Assembly (NCBI GenBank): GCA_012729335.1
Contig: JAAYDJ010000035.1
Coordinates: 396,468 to 460,467, forward strand
DNA from: Bacteroidales bacterium
Lineage (GTDB): Bacteria > Bacteroidota > Bacteroidia > Bacteroidales > Prolixibacteraceae
Direction: 5' to 3'
DNA: 64,000 nucleotides
Position 1 is the stretch's first letter; each line of letters opens with the position of its first letter. Below are positions 9,164-18,100 of the stretch, in pieces. Both the position numbers and the translations under genes were made by a program. The notes under the pieces were generated by a model. It ran no database searches. It had not been told where the DNA came from and saw nothing but the letters and a program-made list of their open reading frames with translations.

Positions 9164-10759
9164 ATGAAAAACATAAAATTGAATCTGTTGGTAGTCCTGG
9201 CGTTGCTGCTCGGCTCCTGTTCCGATGAGTTCCTGGAACTGGAACCCAAGACCGGCCAGGTGGAAGCCAATTATTACAAAAATGAAGCGCAGGCGTTTCT
9301 GGCGGTCACCGCTGTCTACGATGCCTATGCGGTACAGAACTGGCAGTTTATTCCCACCATGTCAGATATTTACTCCGACGACGCTTTCTGCGGCGGCTCC
9401 GACGTGACCGATATGGCGCAGTGGCAGGATATGGAAATGTTTAAGATGGAACCCGAGAACAACTCCTCGGCCGACTTGTGGAACCGCTGTTATGCCGGTG
9501 TTTACCGCGCCAACCTCTATCTGCAGAAACAGGAGGGCGTGGAATGGAAAACCGAAGGTTTAAAGGAGAGGCTCGAAGCCGAAGTACTGTTCCTCAGGGC
9601 TTATTTGTACTTTGACCTGGTCCGCCACTACGGATCGGTGCCGATCATTACTGAAGTGCTTCCCAGCGTGGAGGATTACAAAAACCTGCCGCAGAATACC
9701 CCCCAGGAGATTTTCACCCAGGTCGCCACCGATCTGCTGAAAGCGATCCCCGCTCTACCGGTGAAGATCGCCTCTACAGAAAAAGGAAGAATCTCCAAAG
9801 GTGCCGCCCAGGCTTTGATGGCCCGCTGGTATCTCTATCATGAAGGCTTTGCCAAACCCGTGCTGGGATTGTCAGCCTGGTCCAATGGCACCACCACCAT
9901 AGACAAAGCTTATGTCCAGAAAGCCCTCGACGAAGTGATCGCTTCAAAAGAGTATGACCTGCTGCCCAATTATGCCGACGTATTCAACTGGAATAACCAG
10001 AACCACAAAGAATCGCTGCTGGAGATGCAGTATTCCGAGAAAGCGCTTTCAGGAGACTGGGGCGGGTGGAACATCAACGGTAACTTTTCCAGCGTATGGC
10101 TCAGTGTCAGAAACCCCGTAGGAGATAATGACGCCGTTTTCCCCGGATGGTCCTTTGCCATTCCAACCTGGAGCCTGGCCGATGAATTCGAAACCGGCGA
10201 CCCCCGTAAGGACGTCACCCTCTACAACGCCGAAGAAAGACTGACCTCCTATACGCGGGCGTTCATGAACACCGGCTACTTCAATAAGAAATACATGGCC
10301 TGGAAAGCCTATGTGGGTCCCGGCGGTGATCCGAGTCACAACTTCCCGCGCAACTTCATCGACATGCGCTATGCCGATGTTCTGTTGATGGCTGCTGAGC
10401 TCTACCTCACCGACAATCCGACGAAGGCCCTGGGATACTTCAACCAGGTGCGTACCCGTGCTCTGGGCAGTGGCAAGGCCAAAACCGCGATCACCCTCGA
10501 CGACATTTACCATGAGCGTCGCGTGGAGTTCGGGGGAGAAGGGCTCCGCAAATGGGATCTACTGCGCAGGGGACTTACTTATGCCGGTGAAAAAATCAAC
10601 GCCAGCTTTGTCCTTCCGCAGGGAACCACCAACGCCTCCCACTTTGTGGGCCGTGCCTTCAAGGCCGATACCTGGGGTATGTTTCCCATTCCTGCCGGCG
10701 AAATCCGCAATGTCAACGCGGGCATGCTGAACCAGTTTGTTCCTGCTTACAAGAAATAA
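9164..10759 (+). CDS. susD: SusD/RagB-like glycan-binding lipoprotein
   Basis: 531 residues with a lipoprotein signal (LLGSC, Cys19). The TPR-like SusD core is recognisable (AEVLFLRAYLYFDLVRHYGSVP), as is the C-terminal signature ERRVEFGGEGLRKWDLLRRG. It forms the lid of the SusC transporter on the cell surface and binds the target glycan. It lies 27 bp after susC and 39 bp before the PKD lipoprotein, so the three genes form one transcript. Confidence 0.95.
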   Translation: MKNIKLNLLVVLALLLGSCSDEFLELEPKTGQVEANYYKNEAQAFLAVTAVYDAYAVQNWQFIPTMSDIYSDDAFCGGSDVTDMAQWQDMEMFKMEPENNSSADLWNRCYAGVYRANLYLQKQEGVEWKTEGLKERLEAEVLFLRAYLYFDLVRHYGSVPIITEVLPSVEDYKNLPQNTPQEIFTQVATDLLKAIPALPVKIASTEKGRISKGAAQALMARWYLYHEGFAKPVLGLSAWSNGTTTIDKAYVQKALDEVIASKEYDLLPNYADVFNWNNQNHKESLLEMQYSEKALSGDWGGWNINGNFSSVWLSVRNPVGDNDAVFPGWSFAIPTWSLADEFETGDPRKDVTLYNAEERLTSYTRAFMNTGYFNKKYMAWKAYVGPGGDPSHNFPRNFIDMRYADVLLMAAELYLTDNPTKALGYFNQVRTRALGSGKAKTAITLDDIYHERRVEFGGEGLRKWDLLRRGLTYAGEKINASFVLPQGTTNASHFVGRAFKADTWGMFPIPAGEIRNVNAGMLNQFVPAYKK

Positions 10760-10798
10760 GCCCGTAAATCTATTGAGAACACCAATAAATTACCAGAA

Positions 10799-12562
10799 AT
10801 GAAGAGCTACAAATATAAAATCCTGTTGTGGGCCATAGCCGTGGCGCTGTTTGCCGCCTGCCAGCCCATGGAAGAAGACAAACCCGATGCCCGGCAGGTG
10901 ACGCCTCCCGATGCGGCATCGCTTGATTTCTCCGTCACGCCCCAGGCCGACGGATTCCGCTACGCCCTGCAATTCACCCAGCCCCAGGTTCAGGGGATTT
11001 ACCAGATCTCGTGGGATATGGGGAACGGTACGGTCACGACCGGTGATAAAGCCACCGCCTATTACCCCCTGCCGGGCACCTATGCGGTGAAGATGACCAT
11101 TAAAACCAATATGGGGAGCACCACCAAAGAGAAGAGCATCACCACCACCAAAACCGACTATTCGATCTTCACCGATCCGGTGATTGTCAACCTGAGTGGC
11201 GGGGTGGATGCCCTGGAAGGCAAGACCTGGGCTGCCGACAGCATGGCCCGCGGCCATATGAGCGTGGGCCAGGCCGGCACCGATGGCACCGGATGGTGGA
11301 TGGCCAGTCCGCTCGAAAAGAAAGATGCCAAGGTGATGTATGACGACCGGATCACCTTCAAACTCGACGGATTTAAAGTGATTTATGTCAACCATGGCCA
11401 GAGCTTTGTGAAAGGACCGCGCCGTACCGACCCCGCCTACAGCAACCCGGTCTCCACCACGGGCGACTGGGCCGTCGACTATCCCAATCCCCAGCCGGGA
11501 ACCTGGTCGGTCGAAAAACGGGGCAGCAAGTATTTCCTGAAGCTGTCGGGTCCCACCCCTATCTTTCCGATCTATGACTCGGGTGCCAAGGACGGAGAAT
11601 ATGAGATCGTCTTCATCGATGAGAATTTCCTCGATCTCCTCTGCACCGACATCGAAGGAAATGCCTGGAGGACCAAGCTGATCAGGGCCGGTTACGTAAA
11701 ACCGATGGTAACCCTGGATGCCGCCCTGTCACAGGAGGCTGCCGTGAACAGCTATAAGGTGACCATTTCGAACGTGGTGATTCCCGATGGGGAATCCATC
11801 ACCGGCATGAAAGCCGACTTCGGAGACGGCACCATCGTGGAATCGGCCGATTACAACGTACCTGCCACCCACACATATATGCGCAAGGGTAATTATACGG
11901 TTACCCTGACGGTGATGGCTTCTTCCGGGAATATCACCAAAACCTTCCCTGTGGGCATTGCCGCCAACCACCCCGATTATGTCCCCTTCCTGCTTGAGCA
12001 GATGGTGATGTACCAGGATTTCAGCGAGGTGGCCCTGGCCCCGATGCTGGTCCAGGATGGCTCCCTGAGCGTGGTACCCAATCCCGACAAAACCTATCCC
12101 AACAAGAGTTCTTTCGTGGCCATGACATCCAAAACCAACAACCAGTTTGCCAATGCCTACATGAAACTGCCTCCCGGCTACCGTTTCGACATCCGCACCC
12201 AAACAAAATTCAGGGTGATGGTTTACGGAAAAGCCGGTGATGTGGTGCTCATGAAACTGGAAAACACCGACATGGGCGGTGATGCCTGGTTCACGGGAAC
12301 CGAAAAACCCTACACCATCAAGAAAGACAATACCTGGGAAGTCGCCGAATTTGACTTTGCGGGTGTGCCCGCAGGCTTTGACTGGGGCTGGTGGCCCAAT
12401 CCCTTCAGGCCCGACGTCACCAAAGACAATGAATTCAACCACGACTACTACGACGTGGTCAGGCTCTTCATTAACTCCGGGGTCGGCGAAGGTAGCCATA
12501 CCCTCTGGTTCGACGAACTGGCAGGCCCCCACGTCGAAGGACTCAAATCGGCAAAACGCTGA
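10799..12562 (+). CDS. PKD-domain surface glycan-binding lipoprotein
   Basis: 587 residues with a lipobox (LFAAC, Cys21). Two PKD-like folds are visible: about 50-115 (YQISWDMGNGTVTTGDKATAYYPLPG) and about 305-395 (ADFGDGTIVESADYNVPATHTYMRKG). A Trp-rich C-terminal region (TWEVAEFDFAGVPAGFDWGWWPN) resembles a beta-sandwich carbohydrate-binding module. It occupies the SusE/SGBP position right after SusD. In known laminarin loci of marine Bacteroidota a PKD lipoprotein in this position binds beta-1,3-glucan. No catalytic motif is seen. Role inferred from architecture and context. Confidence 0.8.
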   Translation: MKSYKYKILLWAIAVALFAACQPMEEDKPDARQVTPPDAASLDFSVTPQADGFRYALQFTQPQVQGIYQISWDMGNGTVTTGDKATAYYPLPGTYAVKMTIKTNMGSTTKEKSITTTKTDYSIFTDPVIVNLSGGVDALEGKTWAADSMARGHMSVGQAGTDGTGWWMASPLEKKDAKVMYDDRITFKLDGFKVIYVNHGQSFVKGPRRTDPAYSNPVSTTGDWAVDYPNPQPGTWSVEKRGSKYFLKLSGPTPIFPIYDSGAKDGEYEIVFIDENFLDLLCTDIEGNAWRTKLIRAGYVKPMVTLDAALSQEAAVNSYKVTISNVVIPDGESITGMKADFGDGTIVESADYNVPATHTYMRKGNYTVTLTVMASSGNITKTFPVGIAANHPDYVPFLLEQMVMYQDFSEVALAPMLVQDGSLSVVPNPDKTYPNKSSFVAMTSKTNNQFANAYMKLPPGYRFDIRTQTKFRVMVYGKAGDVVLMKLENTDMGGDAWFTGTEKPYTIKKDNTWEVAEFDFAGVPAGFDWGWWPNPFRPDVTKDNEFNHDYYDVVRLFINSGVGEGSHTLWFDELAGPHVEGLKSAKR

Positions 12563-12588
12563 TCGCTTATTTCTGATTGTATGAATAA

Positions 12589-12630
12589 GGGGAGGCAGGC
12601 AGAGTGCTGTCTGCCTCCCCTATTATTTTT
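12589..12630 (+). terminator. terminator/attenuator inside the glucan locus
   Basis: GGGGAGGCAGGCAG (12589-12602) pairs with CTGTCTGCCTCCCC (12607-12620), 14 bp with one G-T pair and a 4-nt loop, followed by TATTATTTTT. It lies 26 nt after the PKD gene stop and 40 nt before the first GH16 start. It likely ends, or lowers the stoichiometry of, the susCD-PKD transcript before the enzyme genes. Confidence 0.85.
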
Positions 12631-12660
12631 CAGATTCACCCATACTACCGCATTAAGATC

Positions 12661-13482
12661 ATGAGAAAATCATTTTTCCACCTTTTTCTTCTGGCGATCA
12701 TCGTGCTGGCCGGCTGTCAGCCCAAAACAGGCGCTCCGGAATACCAGCTGGTGTGGAGCGATGAGTTCGATTACGAAGGATTGCCCGACTCCGCGAAGTG
12801 GAGTTTCGACACCGCCGGGAATGCCTATGGCTGGGGAAACAACGAACTGCAATATTACACCAGTCAGCGCCCTGAGAATGCTTTTGTGAGCAACGGGGTT
12901 CTGACCATCTCCGCACTGCGTGAGCCCATGGATGGCCGCGAATATACCTCAGCGCGGCTGATCACCAGGGAGAAGGGGGACTGGCTTTACGGCCGGTTCG
13001 AGATCAGCGCCAAACTGCCCGCCGGCAGGGGCCTCTGGCCCGCCATCTGGATGATGCCCACAGACAGTGAATACGGTGGATGGCCCGCCAGCGGCGAAAT
13101 CGACATCATGGAAAACGTGGGGTATGACCCCGACACCATTGTAGGGACCGCCCACACCCAGGCCTATAACCATTCCATAGGCACCCAGAAAAGCGGAAGA
13201 CTCAGCGTACCCGACTGCCATGACAACTTTCATGTGTATGCTCTTGAGTGGGAACCTCATGAGTACCGGCTTTATGTCGATTCCATCCACTACTACACCT
13301 TTGAAAACGAAGGGACCGGTTTTGCAGGATGGCCTTTTGACAAGCGGTTTTACCTGTTGCTCAACGTGGCCGTCGGAGGAAACTGGGGCGGCAGGATGGG
13401 CGTGGATACCACCGCCTTTCCGCAACATTTGGAAGTCGATTACGTAAGGGTTTTTCAGAAACCCGGCGCTGTAAAGCCGTAA
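12661..13482 (+). CDS. GH16 endo-beta-1,3-glucanase (laminarinase) lipoprotein
   Basis: 273 residues from ATG 12661, chosen because it gives a lipoprotein signal (VLAGC, Cys19). The GH16 catalytic motif is intact: GEIDIMENVGYDP with E146 (nucleophile), D148 and E151 (acid/base). Flanking family motifs (WSDEFDYEG near 32, GRGLWPAIWMMP near 122, NWGGRMG near 241) fit laminarinase-type GH16. It would cut beta-1,3-glucan endo-wise at the cell surface before SusCD import. It is almost only a catalytic domain, unlike the second GH16. It follows a strong terminator hairpin, so expression may differ from susCD. Confidence 0.92.
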   Translation: MRKSFFHLFLLAIIVLAGCQPKTGAPEYQLVWSDEFDYEGLPDSAKWSFDTAGNAYGWGNNELQYYTSQRPENAFVSNGVLTISALREPMDGREYTSARLITREKGDWLYGRFEISAKLPAGRGLWPAIWMMPTDSEYGGWPASGEIDIMENVGYDPDTIVGTAHTQAYNHSIGTQKSGRLSVPDCHDNFHVYALEWEPHEYRLYVDSIHYYTFENEGTGFAGWPFDKRFYLLLNVAVGGNWGGRMGVDTTAFPQHLEVDYVRVFQKPGAVKP

Positions 13483-13633
13483 TTCCCGCTCATCACCGTC
13501 AGGATATGACCTGGCCACGCTTTCCCGGAATTCAGACCAGGAGAGACCGGAAAGGAGTCAAGGGATTGCGGCAATACTGCCGTTAAAATCAATTACCGGG
13601 TTCTAATATCATTATTCACAGGAGACCAATACC

Positions 13634-15424
13634 ATGATCACCAGATTTCTTCTTCTTTCGGCTGTCACAATCCTGCTGTGGGCAGGGGGTTTCCGTGCGG
13701 AGGCACAGGATGGGTGTTCCCAGTTGATATGGGCCGATGAGTTCAATGTGGAAGGCGCCCCTGATCCCACCCGCTGGAATTTCGAAACCGGCGGCGGCGG
13801 ATGGGGCAACAACGAGCTCCAGTTTTATACCGACAGCCGCAACAACTCCTATGTAAGCAACGGCACCCTGAAGATCCACGCCCGCAAGAGCAACAATGCC
13901 TGGACTTCAGCACGGATGGTGACCGCGGGAAAAGCCTCCTGGCAATACGGCCGCTTCGAAATCAGGGCCAAGCTCCCCACAGGAAGGGGCACCTGGCCCG
14001 CACTCTGGATGATGCCCCAAAATTCCATCTATGGAGGGTGGCCCCAAAGCGGGGAAATCGACATCATGGAACATGTGGGCTACGACCCCGGAAAGATCCA
14101 TGGAACCGTGCACACCGAAGCCTATAACCATAAACTGGGCACCCAGAAGGGCAGCAACGTCATGGTCAGCAATTTCAATACAGAATTCCACCTCTATGCC
14201 ATCGAGTGGACCGAGAGCCAAATCACCTGGTATGTCGACGGCAAATCCTACTTCACTTTCCTCAACGAGAAAAAAACCTACAAAGAGTGGCCCTTCGACC
14301 ATCCTTTCTTCCTGATCTTCAACATCGCCATTGGCGGGGACTGGGGGGGTGCCCAGGGGATCGATCCCGCCCTGACCGAAGCGGTGATGGAAATCGATTA
14401 TGTGAGGGTCTACAGCAATTCGCTTCCCCGGCCTGTAGTGCAGGGACCTGCCTTTGTGGTGCCAGGGAAGCAGGTCACCTTCTCGGTGACACAGCCCATT
14501 CAGGCCACCTATCACTGGACTTTCCCCGAAGGGGTGAGTCTGGTTTCGGGAGCGGGAACGGCAGCCGTGACGGTCATCTGGGGCGACCAGCCCGGAGAGG
14601 TCGTGGCTGAAGTGCGCAACAGCTGTGACAGCGTAGCCTCCGCCCCATTTATGGTTAATCTGCAGACACAACCGGAAGGGGAGTATCTGGTGATTCCCTT
14701 CAGGGGCAACAACCAGGAACTTCTCTGGAGCGCGGTGCCCGGTGACCAGAACCAGATCTCCCTCCGGGAAGAAAACGGCGAGCTGGTGGTCACCTACAAC
14801 ATCCAGAATCCCAACGCCAACCCCCGTTTGGCCTTTCAGTTTGCCGCGGCCACCGACCTGACCCGCCACAGGGAGATGAGCCTGCAACTGGCCGCCGCTG
14901 CCGGGGCCGCCCCTTCCAATATGAGAATTGACCTGTTGGATGCCGCAGGCCGCAACGACCTTAACGACCTTTTTAAAATAGACAACTATACCGGCACAGG
15001 GCAGTATACCACCCACACCAAAACCTTTGCCATGAATTCCAGCGCCGGTTGGGAGCCCTCAAAGGTCAGCCAGGTCAGGGTGTACTTTAACTATGGTATC
15101 CTGGGTCAACGGGGCGCAGGGGAGTTCCGGCTGAAGAATATGAAGATGCGTGACCCGTTGTATGTGAAAACCCTTTTGGCGCCGGCAGGGGGGAACCTCA
15201 CCATATGGCCCAACCCTGTCAGGGATTGGGTCAGCATCCGTTCAGGCGAGCCTATCTCCACCCTGACGGTCATGACCATGCAGGGCCAGGTGGTGTCCGT
15301 CACGCATTTCCCTGCGGTTCTCACCACACGGGCCAACCTATCGGCTCTACCCCCCGGCAGTTACATCCTCTCCCTGTCAGGAAACAAGGGGGTAACCGGT
15401 CGCTCTCTCATCGTGAAGCGATAA
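13634..15424 (+). CDS. multidomain GH16 laminarinase with T9SS sorting tail
   Basis: 596 residues. Signal peptide about 1-24; GH16 domain about 28-262 with GEIDIMEHVGY (E141 nucleophile, D143, E146 acid/base); PKD/Ig-like module about 266-343; an uncharacterised beta-sandwich, probably carbohydrate-binding, about 347-508; C-terminal T9SS sorting domain about 515-596 (NLTIWPNPVRDWVSI ... PPGSYILSLSG). The tail means export by type IX secretion and attachment to, or release from, the surface. The paralogue upstream is an anchored lipoprotein, so the locus has two versions of one activity: a surface enzyme and a secreted modular one for insoluble polymer. The gap of 151 bp before it shows no clear promoter. 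Confidence 0.92.
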   Translation: MITRFLLLSAVTILLWAGGFRAEAQDGCSQLIWADEFNVEGAPDPTRWNFETGGGGWGNNELQFYTDSRNNSYVSNGTLKIHARKSNNAWTSARMVTAGKASWQYGRFEIRAKLPTGRGTWPALWMMPQNSIYGGWPQSGEIDIMEHVGYDPGKIHGTVHTEAYNHKLGTQKGSNVMVSNFNTEFHLYAIEWTESQITWYVDGKSYFTFLNEKKTYKEWPFDHPFFLIFNIAIGGDWGGAQGIDPALTEAVMEIDYVRVYSNSLPRPVVQGPAFVVPGKQVTFSVTQPIQATYHWTFPEGVSLVSGAGTAAVTVIWGDQPGEVVAEVRNSCDSVASAPFMVNLQTQPEGEYLVIPFRGNNQELLWSAVPGDQNQISLREENGELVVTYNIQNPNANPRLAFQFAAATDLTRHREMSLQLAAAAGAAPSNMRIDLLDAAGRNDLNDLFKIDNYTGTGQYTTHTKTFAMNSSAGWEPSKVSQVRVYFNYGILGQRGAGEFRLKNMKMRDPLYVKTLLAPAGGNLTIWPNPVRDWVSIRSGEPISTLTVMTMQGQVVSVTHFPAVLTTRANLSALPPGSYILSLSGNKGVTGRSLIVKR

Positions 15425-15592
15425 GCGCCAAATCTACCTTCGGAACAGATTCTTTTTCTCTCACAACGGCAGAAAAGGGAACGGAGAATCCTCCTGGCAG
15501 CAGAAGTGAACAGGGTAATTCCCGCGGAAGCCGGAGGGTCATGGCCATGTCGTGAAAAACGGCTACCTTGCCCCCGGAATTTGAGGAGTACC

Positions 15593-16231
15593 ATGGAAAG
15601 AATATCATTGGAAGGCATCCGGAACATCATCTTTGATCTGGGTGGTGTTTTGCTCGATCTGGATTTCACGGCCCCGGTGCGTGAATTTGAAGCCCTGGGG
15701 CTGAACAGTGGCCACCTCGATTACCGGCAGGCCATCAGGGATCCCCTGTTTCTCCGTTTTGAAACAGGTGATGCCACCTCTGGTGAGTTCAGGGAACGCA
15801 TCAGGGAGATCATCGGGAATCCCGGGGCCCCTGACGGGCTGATCGATGCCGCCTGGTGCAGTATGATGGATGCCATCCCCCCGGAAAAGATCACCCTGCT
15901 GAAAAGTCTGGCAGAGAGATACCGGCTGTTCCTCTTCAGTAACACCAATGCCATCCATATCGCCTATTTCCTGGAGCGCTTCGAAAGGCAGTACGGCTAC
16001 AACGTGGAAACCCTCTTCGAAAAGTGCTTTTACTCCCATCTCATCGGCGATCGTAAACCTCTCGCCTCCAGCTTCGAAAAGGTCCTCTCCCTGGGGAACA
16101 TGCAAAAGGAGGAGACCCTCTTTGTCGATGATTTTGAGGAGAACGCCCGCGCCGCCGCCGATTTCGGGCTTAAGGCCATCCATTATCGGCCGGGAACCGA
16201 TCTCTCCCGTTACTTCAACGGACTGACCTGA
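15593..16231 (+). CDS. HAD-superfamily phosphatase
   Basis: 212-residue cytoplasmic protein, started at ATG 15593 because of the GAGGAG site 7 nt upstream. HAD motif I is FDLGGVLLDLD (D15), motif II FLFSNTNAI, motif III GDRKPLASSFEK, motif IV TLFVDDFEENARAA. Motif I has Gly where classical phosphatases have the second Asp, a pattern shared by YihX-like sugar-phosphate phosphatases. It may act on a hexose phosphate, but the substrate cannot be read from sequence. It lies after the glucan locus with a 168-bp gap and is probably independent of it. Confidence 0.85.
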   Translation: MERISLEGIRNIIFDLGGVLLDLDFTAPVREFEALGLNSGHLDYRQAIRDPLFLRFETGDATSGEFRERIREIIGNPGAPDGLIDAAWCSMMDAIPPEKITLLKSLAERYRLFLFSNTNAIHIAYFLERFERQYGYNVETLFEKCFYSHLIGDRKPLASSFEKVLSLGNMQKEETLFVDDFEENARAAADFGLKAIHYRPGTDLSRYFNGLT

Positions 16232-16285
16232 CCCGGGGTGATAATCCGGAAGCATTTTAAATAATTCAATTAAGAAATAAAAGTG

Positions 16286-16316
16286 TTGGAGATTTTAATA
16301 AATCAATTTACATTTG
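16286..16316 (+). promoter_or_regulatory. trpB2 leader promoter
   Basis: TTG at 16286-16288, a 20-nt spacer, and TACATTTG at 16309-16316 (exact TAnnTTTG). Transcription would start near 16322, about 15 nt before the leader-peptide ATG and about 200 nt before trpB2. Confidence 0.7.
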
Positions 16317-16336
16317 AAGCGTCAATTTTAACGAGT

Positions 16337-16402
16337 ATGCATTTTTCGGTTTTTCATAACGGCAACTGGTGGTGGTGGCACAGCAAGGTGATCCGCACGT
16401 AA
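16337..16402 (+). CDS. trpL: tryptophan leader peptide (attenuator)
   Basis: A 21-residue ORF, MHFSVFHNGNWWWWHSKVIR plus a final T, with four consecutive TGG codons at 16367-16378 and a TAA stop at 16400-16402. It precedes a 17-bp rho-independent terminator and then trpB2. The segment CGTAAACA (16398-16405), which contains the stop codon, is exactly complementary to TGTTTACG (16447-16454), the loop and inner stem of that terminator. A ribosome stalled at the Trp codons leaves 16398-16405 free to form the antiterminator. A ribosome reaching the stop codon covers it and lets the terminator form. This is the classical attenuation geometry. It is too short for usual gene callers. The start lacks a strong Shine-Dalgarno. 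Confidence 0.88.
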   Translation: MHFSVFHNGNWWWWHSKVIRT

Positions 16403-16431
16403 ACACTTGTCCGTACTGAGAAATTACCTGG

Positions 16432-16477
16432 GAAAGAGGGATTTGTTGTTTACGCAGCAAGTCCCTCTTTCTTTTAT
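16432..16477 (+). terminator. tryptophan-responsive attenuator terminator
   Basis: An uninterrupted 17-bp hairpin: 16432-16448 with 16455-16471, two G-T pairs, loop TTTACG, followed by TTTTAT. It lies 45 nt upstream of the trpB2 ATG. The competing antiterminator pairs 16398-16405 with 16447-16454, and 16410-16412 with 16439-16441. Confidence 0.9.
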
Positions 16478-16522
16478 CTGACATCAATGAACAACTTTAA
16501 TAACTTCTAAAACTAAAAAGAG

Positions 16523-17896
16523 ATGACACTACTGAAGAAAATCATGCTGGAAGATGCGGAGATGCCGAAGCAATGGTATAACCTGGCGCCTGATCTGCCC
16601 ACGCCGATGAATCCCCCGTTGGGCCCCGACGGAAAGCCTATCACCCCGGAGATGCTGGCTCCGGTGTTTCCGATGAACCTCATTGAGCAGGAGGTGAGCC
16701 AGGAGCGGTGGATCGACATTCCGGAGCCCATCAGGGAGATGCTGGCGGCCTACCGGCCCATTCCGCTGGTACGGGCCTATGGGCTGGAGAAAGCCCTGGG
16801 CACCCCTGCGAAGATCTTTTACAAGAACGAGAGTCTTTCACCGGTGGGAAGTCACAAGGGGAACACGGCGATTGCGCAGGCGTGGTACAACAAGCAATTC
16901 GGGATCAAGCGGCTGACCACCGAAACAGGGGCCGGCCAGTGGGGCAGCGCCCTCTCCTATGCTTCGGCGCTGTTGGGACTCGAGTGCAAGGTGTTTATGG
17001 TGCGTGTGAGTTTTAACCAGAAGCCATACAGGAAAATGATGATGAACACCTGGGGGGCCACCTGTGTGGCCAGTCCGAGTACCGAGACGCAGGCTGGCCG
17101 CAATATTCTGGCTGAATTTCCCGACACCCCGGGGAGCCTGGGCATCGCCATCAGCGAAGCCATCGAACAGGCGGTCATGGATCCCAAGGGAGAAACCCGT
17201 TATAGCCTGGGGTCGGTCCTCAACCATGTGATGCTGCACCAGACCATCATCGGATTGGAGACGAAAAAGCAGTTGGCCAAGGTGGGGATTAAAAAACCCG
17301 ATGTGGTGGTAGGTTGCTGCGGCGGAGGCAGCAATTTCGCCGGGCTTTCGTTTCCCTTCATCTATGACAAGATCCATGGCAGTGATATTAAGATCGTGGG
17401 TATCGAGCCCTTCTCGTGTCCGACGCTCACCAAGGCGCCCTTTGTCTATGACCATGGCGATGTGGCGCGGATGACCCCGCTGCTGCCCATGTACAGCCTG
17501 GGGCACAGTTTCATTCCGGCACCCATTCATGCAGGGGGACTCCGTTACCACGGGATGGCTCCGCTGGTGAGTGCCGCCCTGCGCGACGGCCTCATGGAAG
17601 CCCAGGCCGTCCACCAGAGCGAATGCTTTGAGGCTGGCCTTCTCTTCGCCAAAACCGAAGGGACCATCCCCGCTCCTGAAACCACCCACGCCATTGCCGG
17701 TGCCATCCGCGAAGCCAAACTGGCCAAAGAAGAGGGCAAGGAAAAGATCATCGTCTTCAACTTCACGGGCCACGGCCTCCTTGACCTCGCAGGCTATGAA
17801 AAGTATATGACCGGACAGCTCACTGACTATGAATACCCTGAGGCAGAGATCACGAAAAACCTCGAAGCCATCAAGGGATATCCGCTGCCCAAATAA
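16523..17896 (+). CDS. trpB: tryptophan synthase beta-like enzyme (TrpB2 type)
   Basis: 457 residues, longer than the usual 390-400 of TrpB1, with the N-terminal extension and [18 protein letters not shown] segment typical of TrpB2. The PLP lysine is K112 in [11 protein letters not shown]; the phosphate-binding glycine loop is [22 protein letters not shown] precedes it. TrpB2 enzymes condense indole with serine (or phosphoserine) to make tryptophan and often act without TrpA. No other trp gene is nearby, so it may salvage indole. The Trp-codon attenuator upstream is good evidence that the physiological product is tryptophan. Confidence 0.93.
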   Translation: MTLLKKIMLEDAEMPKQWYNLAPDLPTPMNPPLGPDGKPITPEMLAPVFPMNLIEQEVSQERWIDIPEPIREMLAAYRPIPLVRAYGLEKALGTPAKIFYKNESLSPVGSHKGNTAIAQAWYNKQFGIKRLTTETGAGQWGSALSYASALLGLECKVFMVRVSFNQKPYRKMMMNTWGATCVASPSTETQAGRNILAEFPDTPGSLGIAISEAIEQAVMDPKGETRYSLGSVLNHVMLHQTIIGLETKKQLAKVGIKKPDVVVGCCGGGSNFAGLSFPFIYDKIHGSDIKIVGIEPFSCPTLTKAPFVYDHGDVARMTPLLPMYSLGHSFIPAPIHAGGLRYHGMAPLVSAALRDGLMEAQAVHQSECFEAGLLFAKTEGTIPAPETTHAIAGAIREAKLAKEEGKEKIIVFNFTGHGLLDLAGYEKYMTGQLTDYEYPEAEITKNLEAIKGYPLPK

Positions 17897-17986
17897 CCGG
17901 AATGGCCCTTCCTCCCGGCAGAGTGACCTGAACATGTGCTTGCCGGAATTCTAAAATCCATAATCAATCACACAGGTATTCCTTTC

Positions 17987-18023
17987 AGCCGGCCGGGAGA
18001 AATCCCGTGCCGGCTATTTTTTT
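17987..18023 (+). terminator. terminator after trpB2
   Basis: AGCCGGCCGGGA (17987-17998) pairs with TCCCGTGCCGGCT (18003-18015; one bulged T) around a GAAA loop, then ATTTTTTT. It separates trpB2 from the MBL-fold gene. Confidence 0.9.
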
Positions 18024-18100
18024 CGCCTTTTTTTCGTAACTTGAGTGATCAAAGGTGGTGTGCATTCATTGGACAATGATCCCCTTAAAAACTGAAAACC

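Noticed and set aside
13907..15016. Long minus-strand open frame opposite the second GH16
   Set aside because: It mirrors a well-supported GH16 gene; its translation has no family motifs. Long antisense frames at 6614-7762 and 16838-17935 were dropped for the same reason.
6068..15424. Complete laminarin operon including GH3/GH17
   Set aside because: Only two GH16 enzymes are present; downstream genes are a HAD phosphatase and trpB2.
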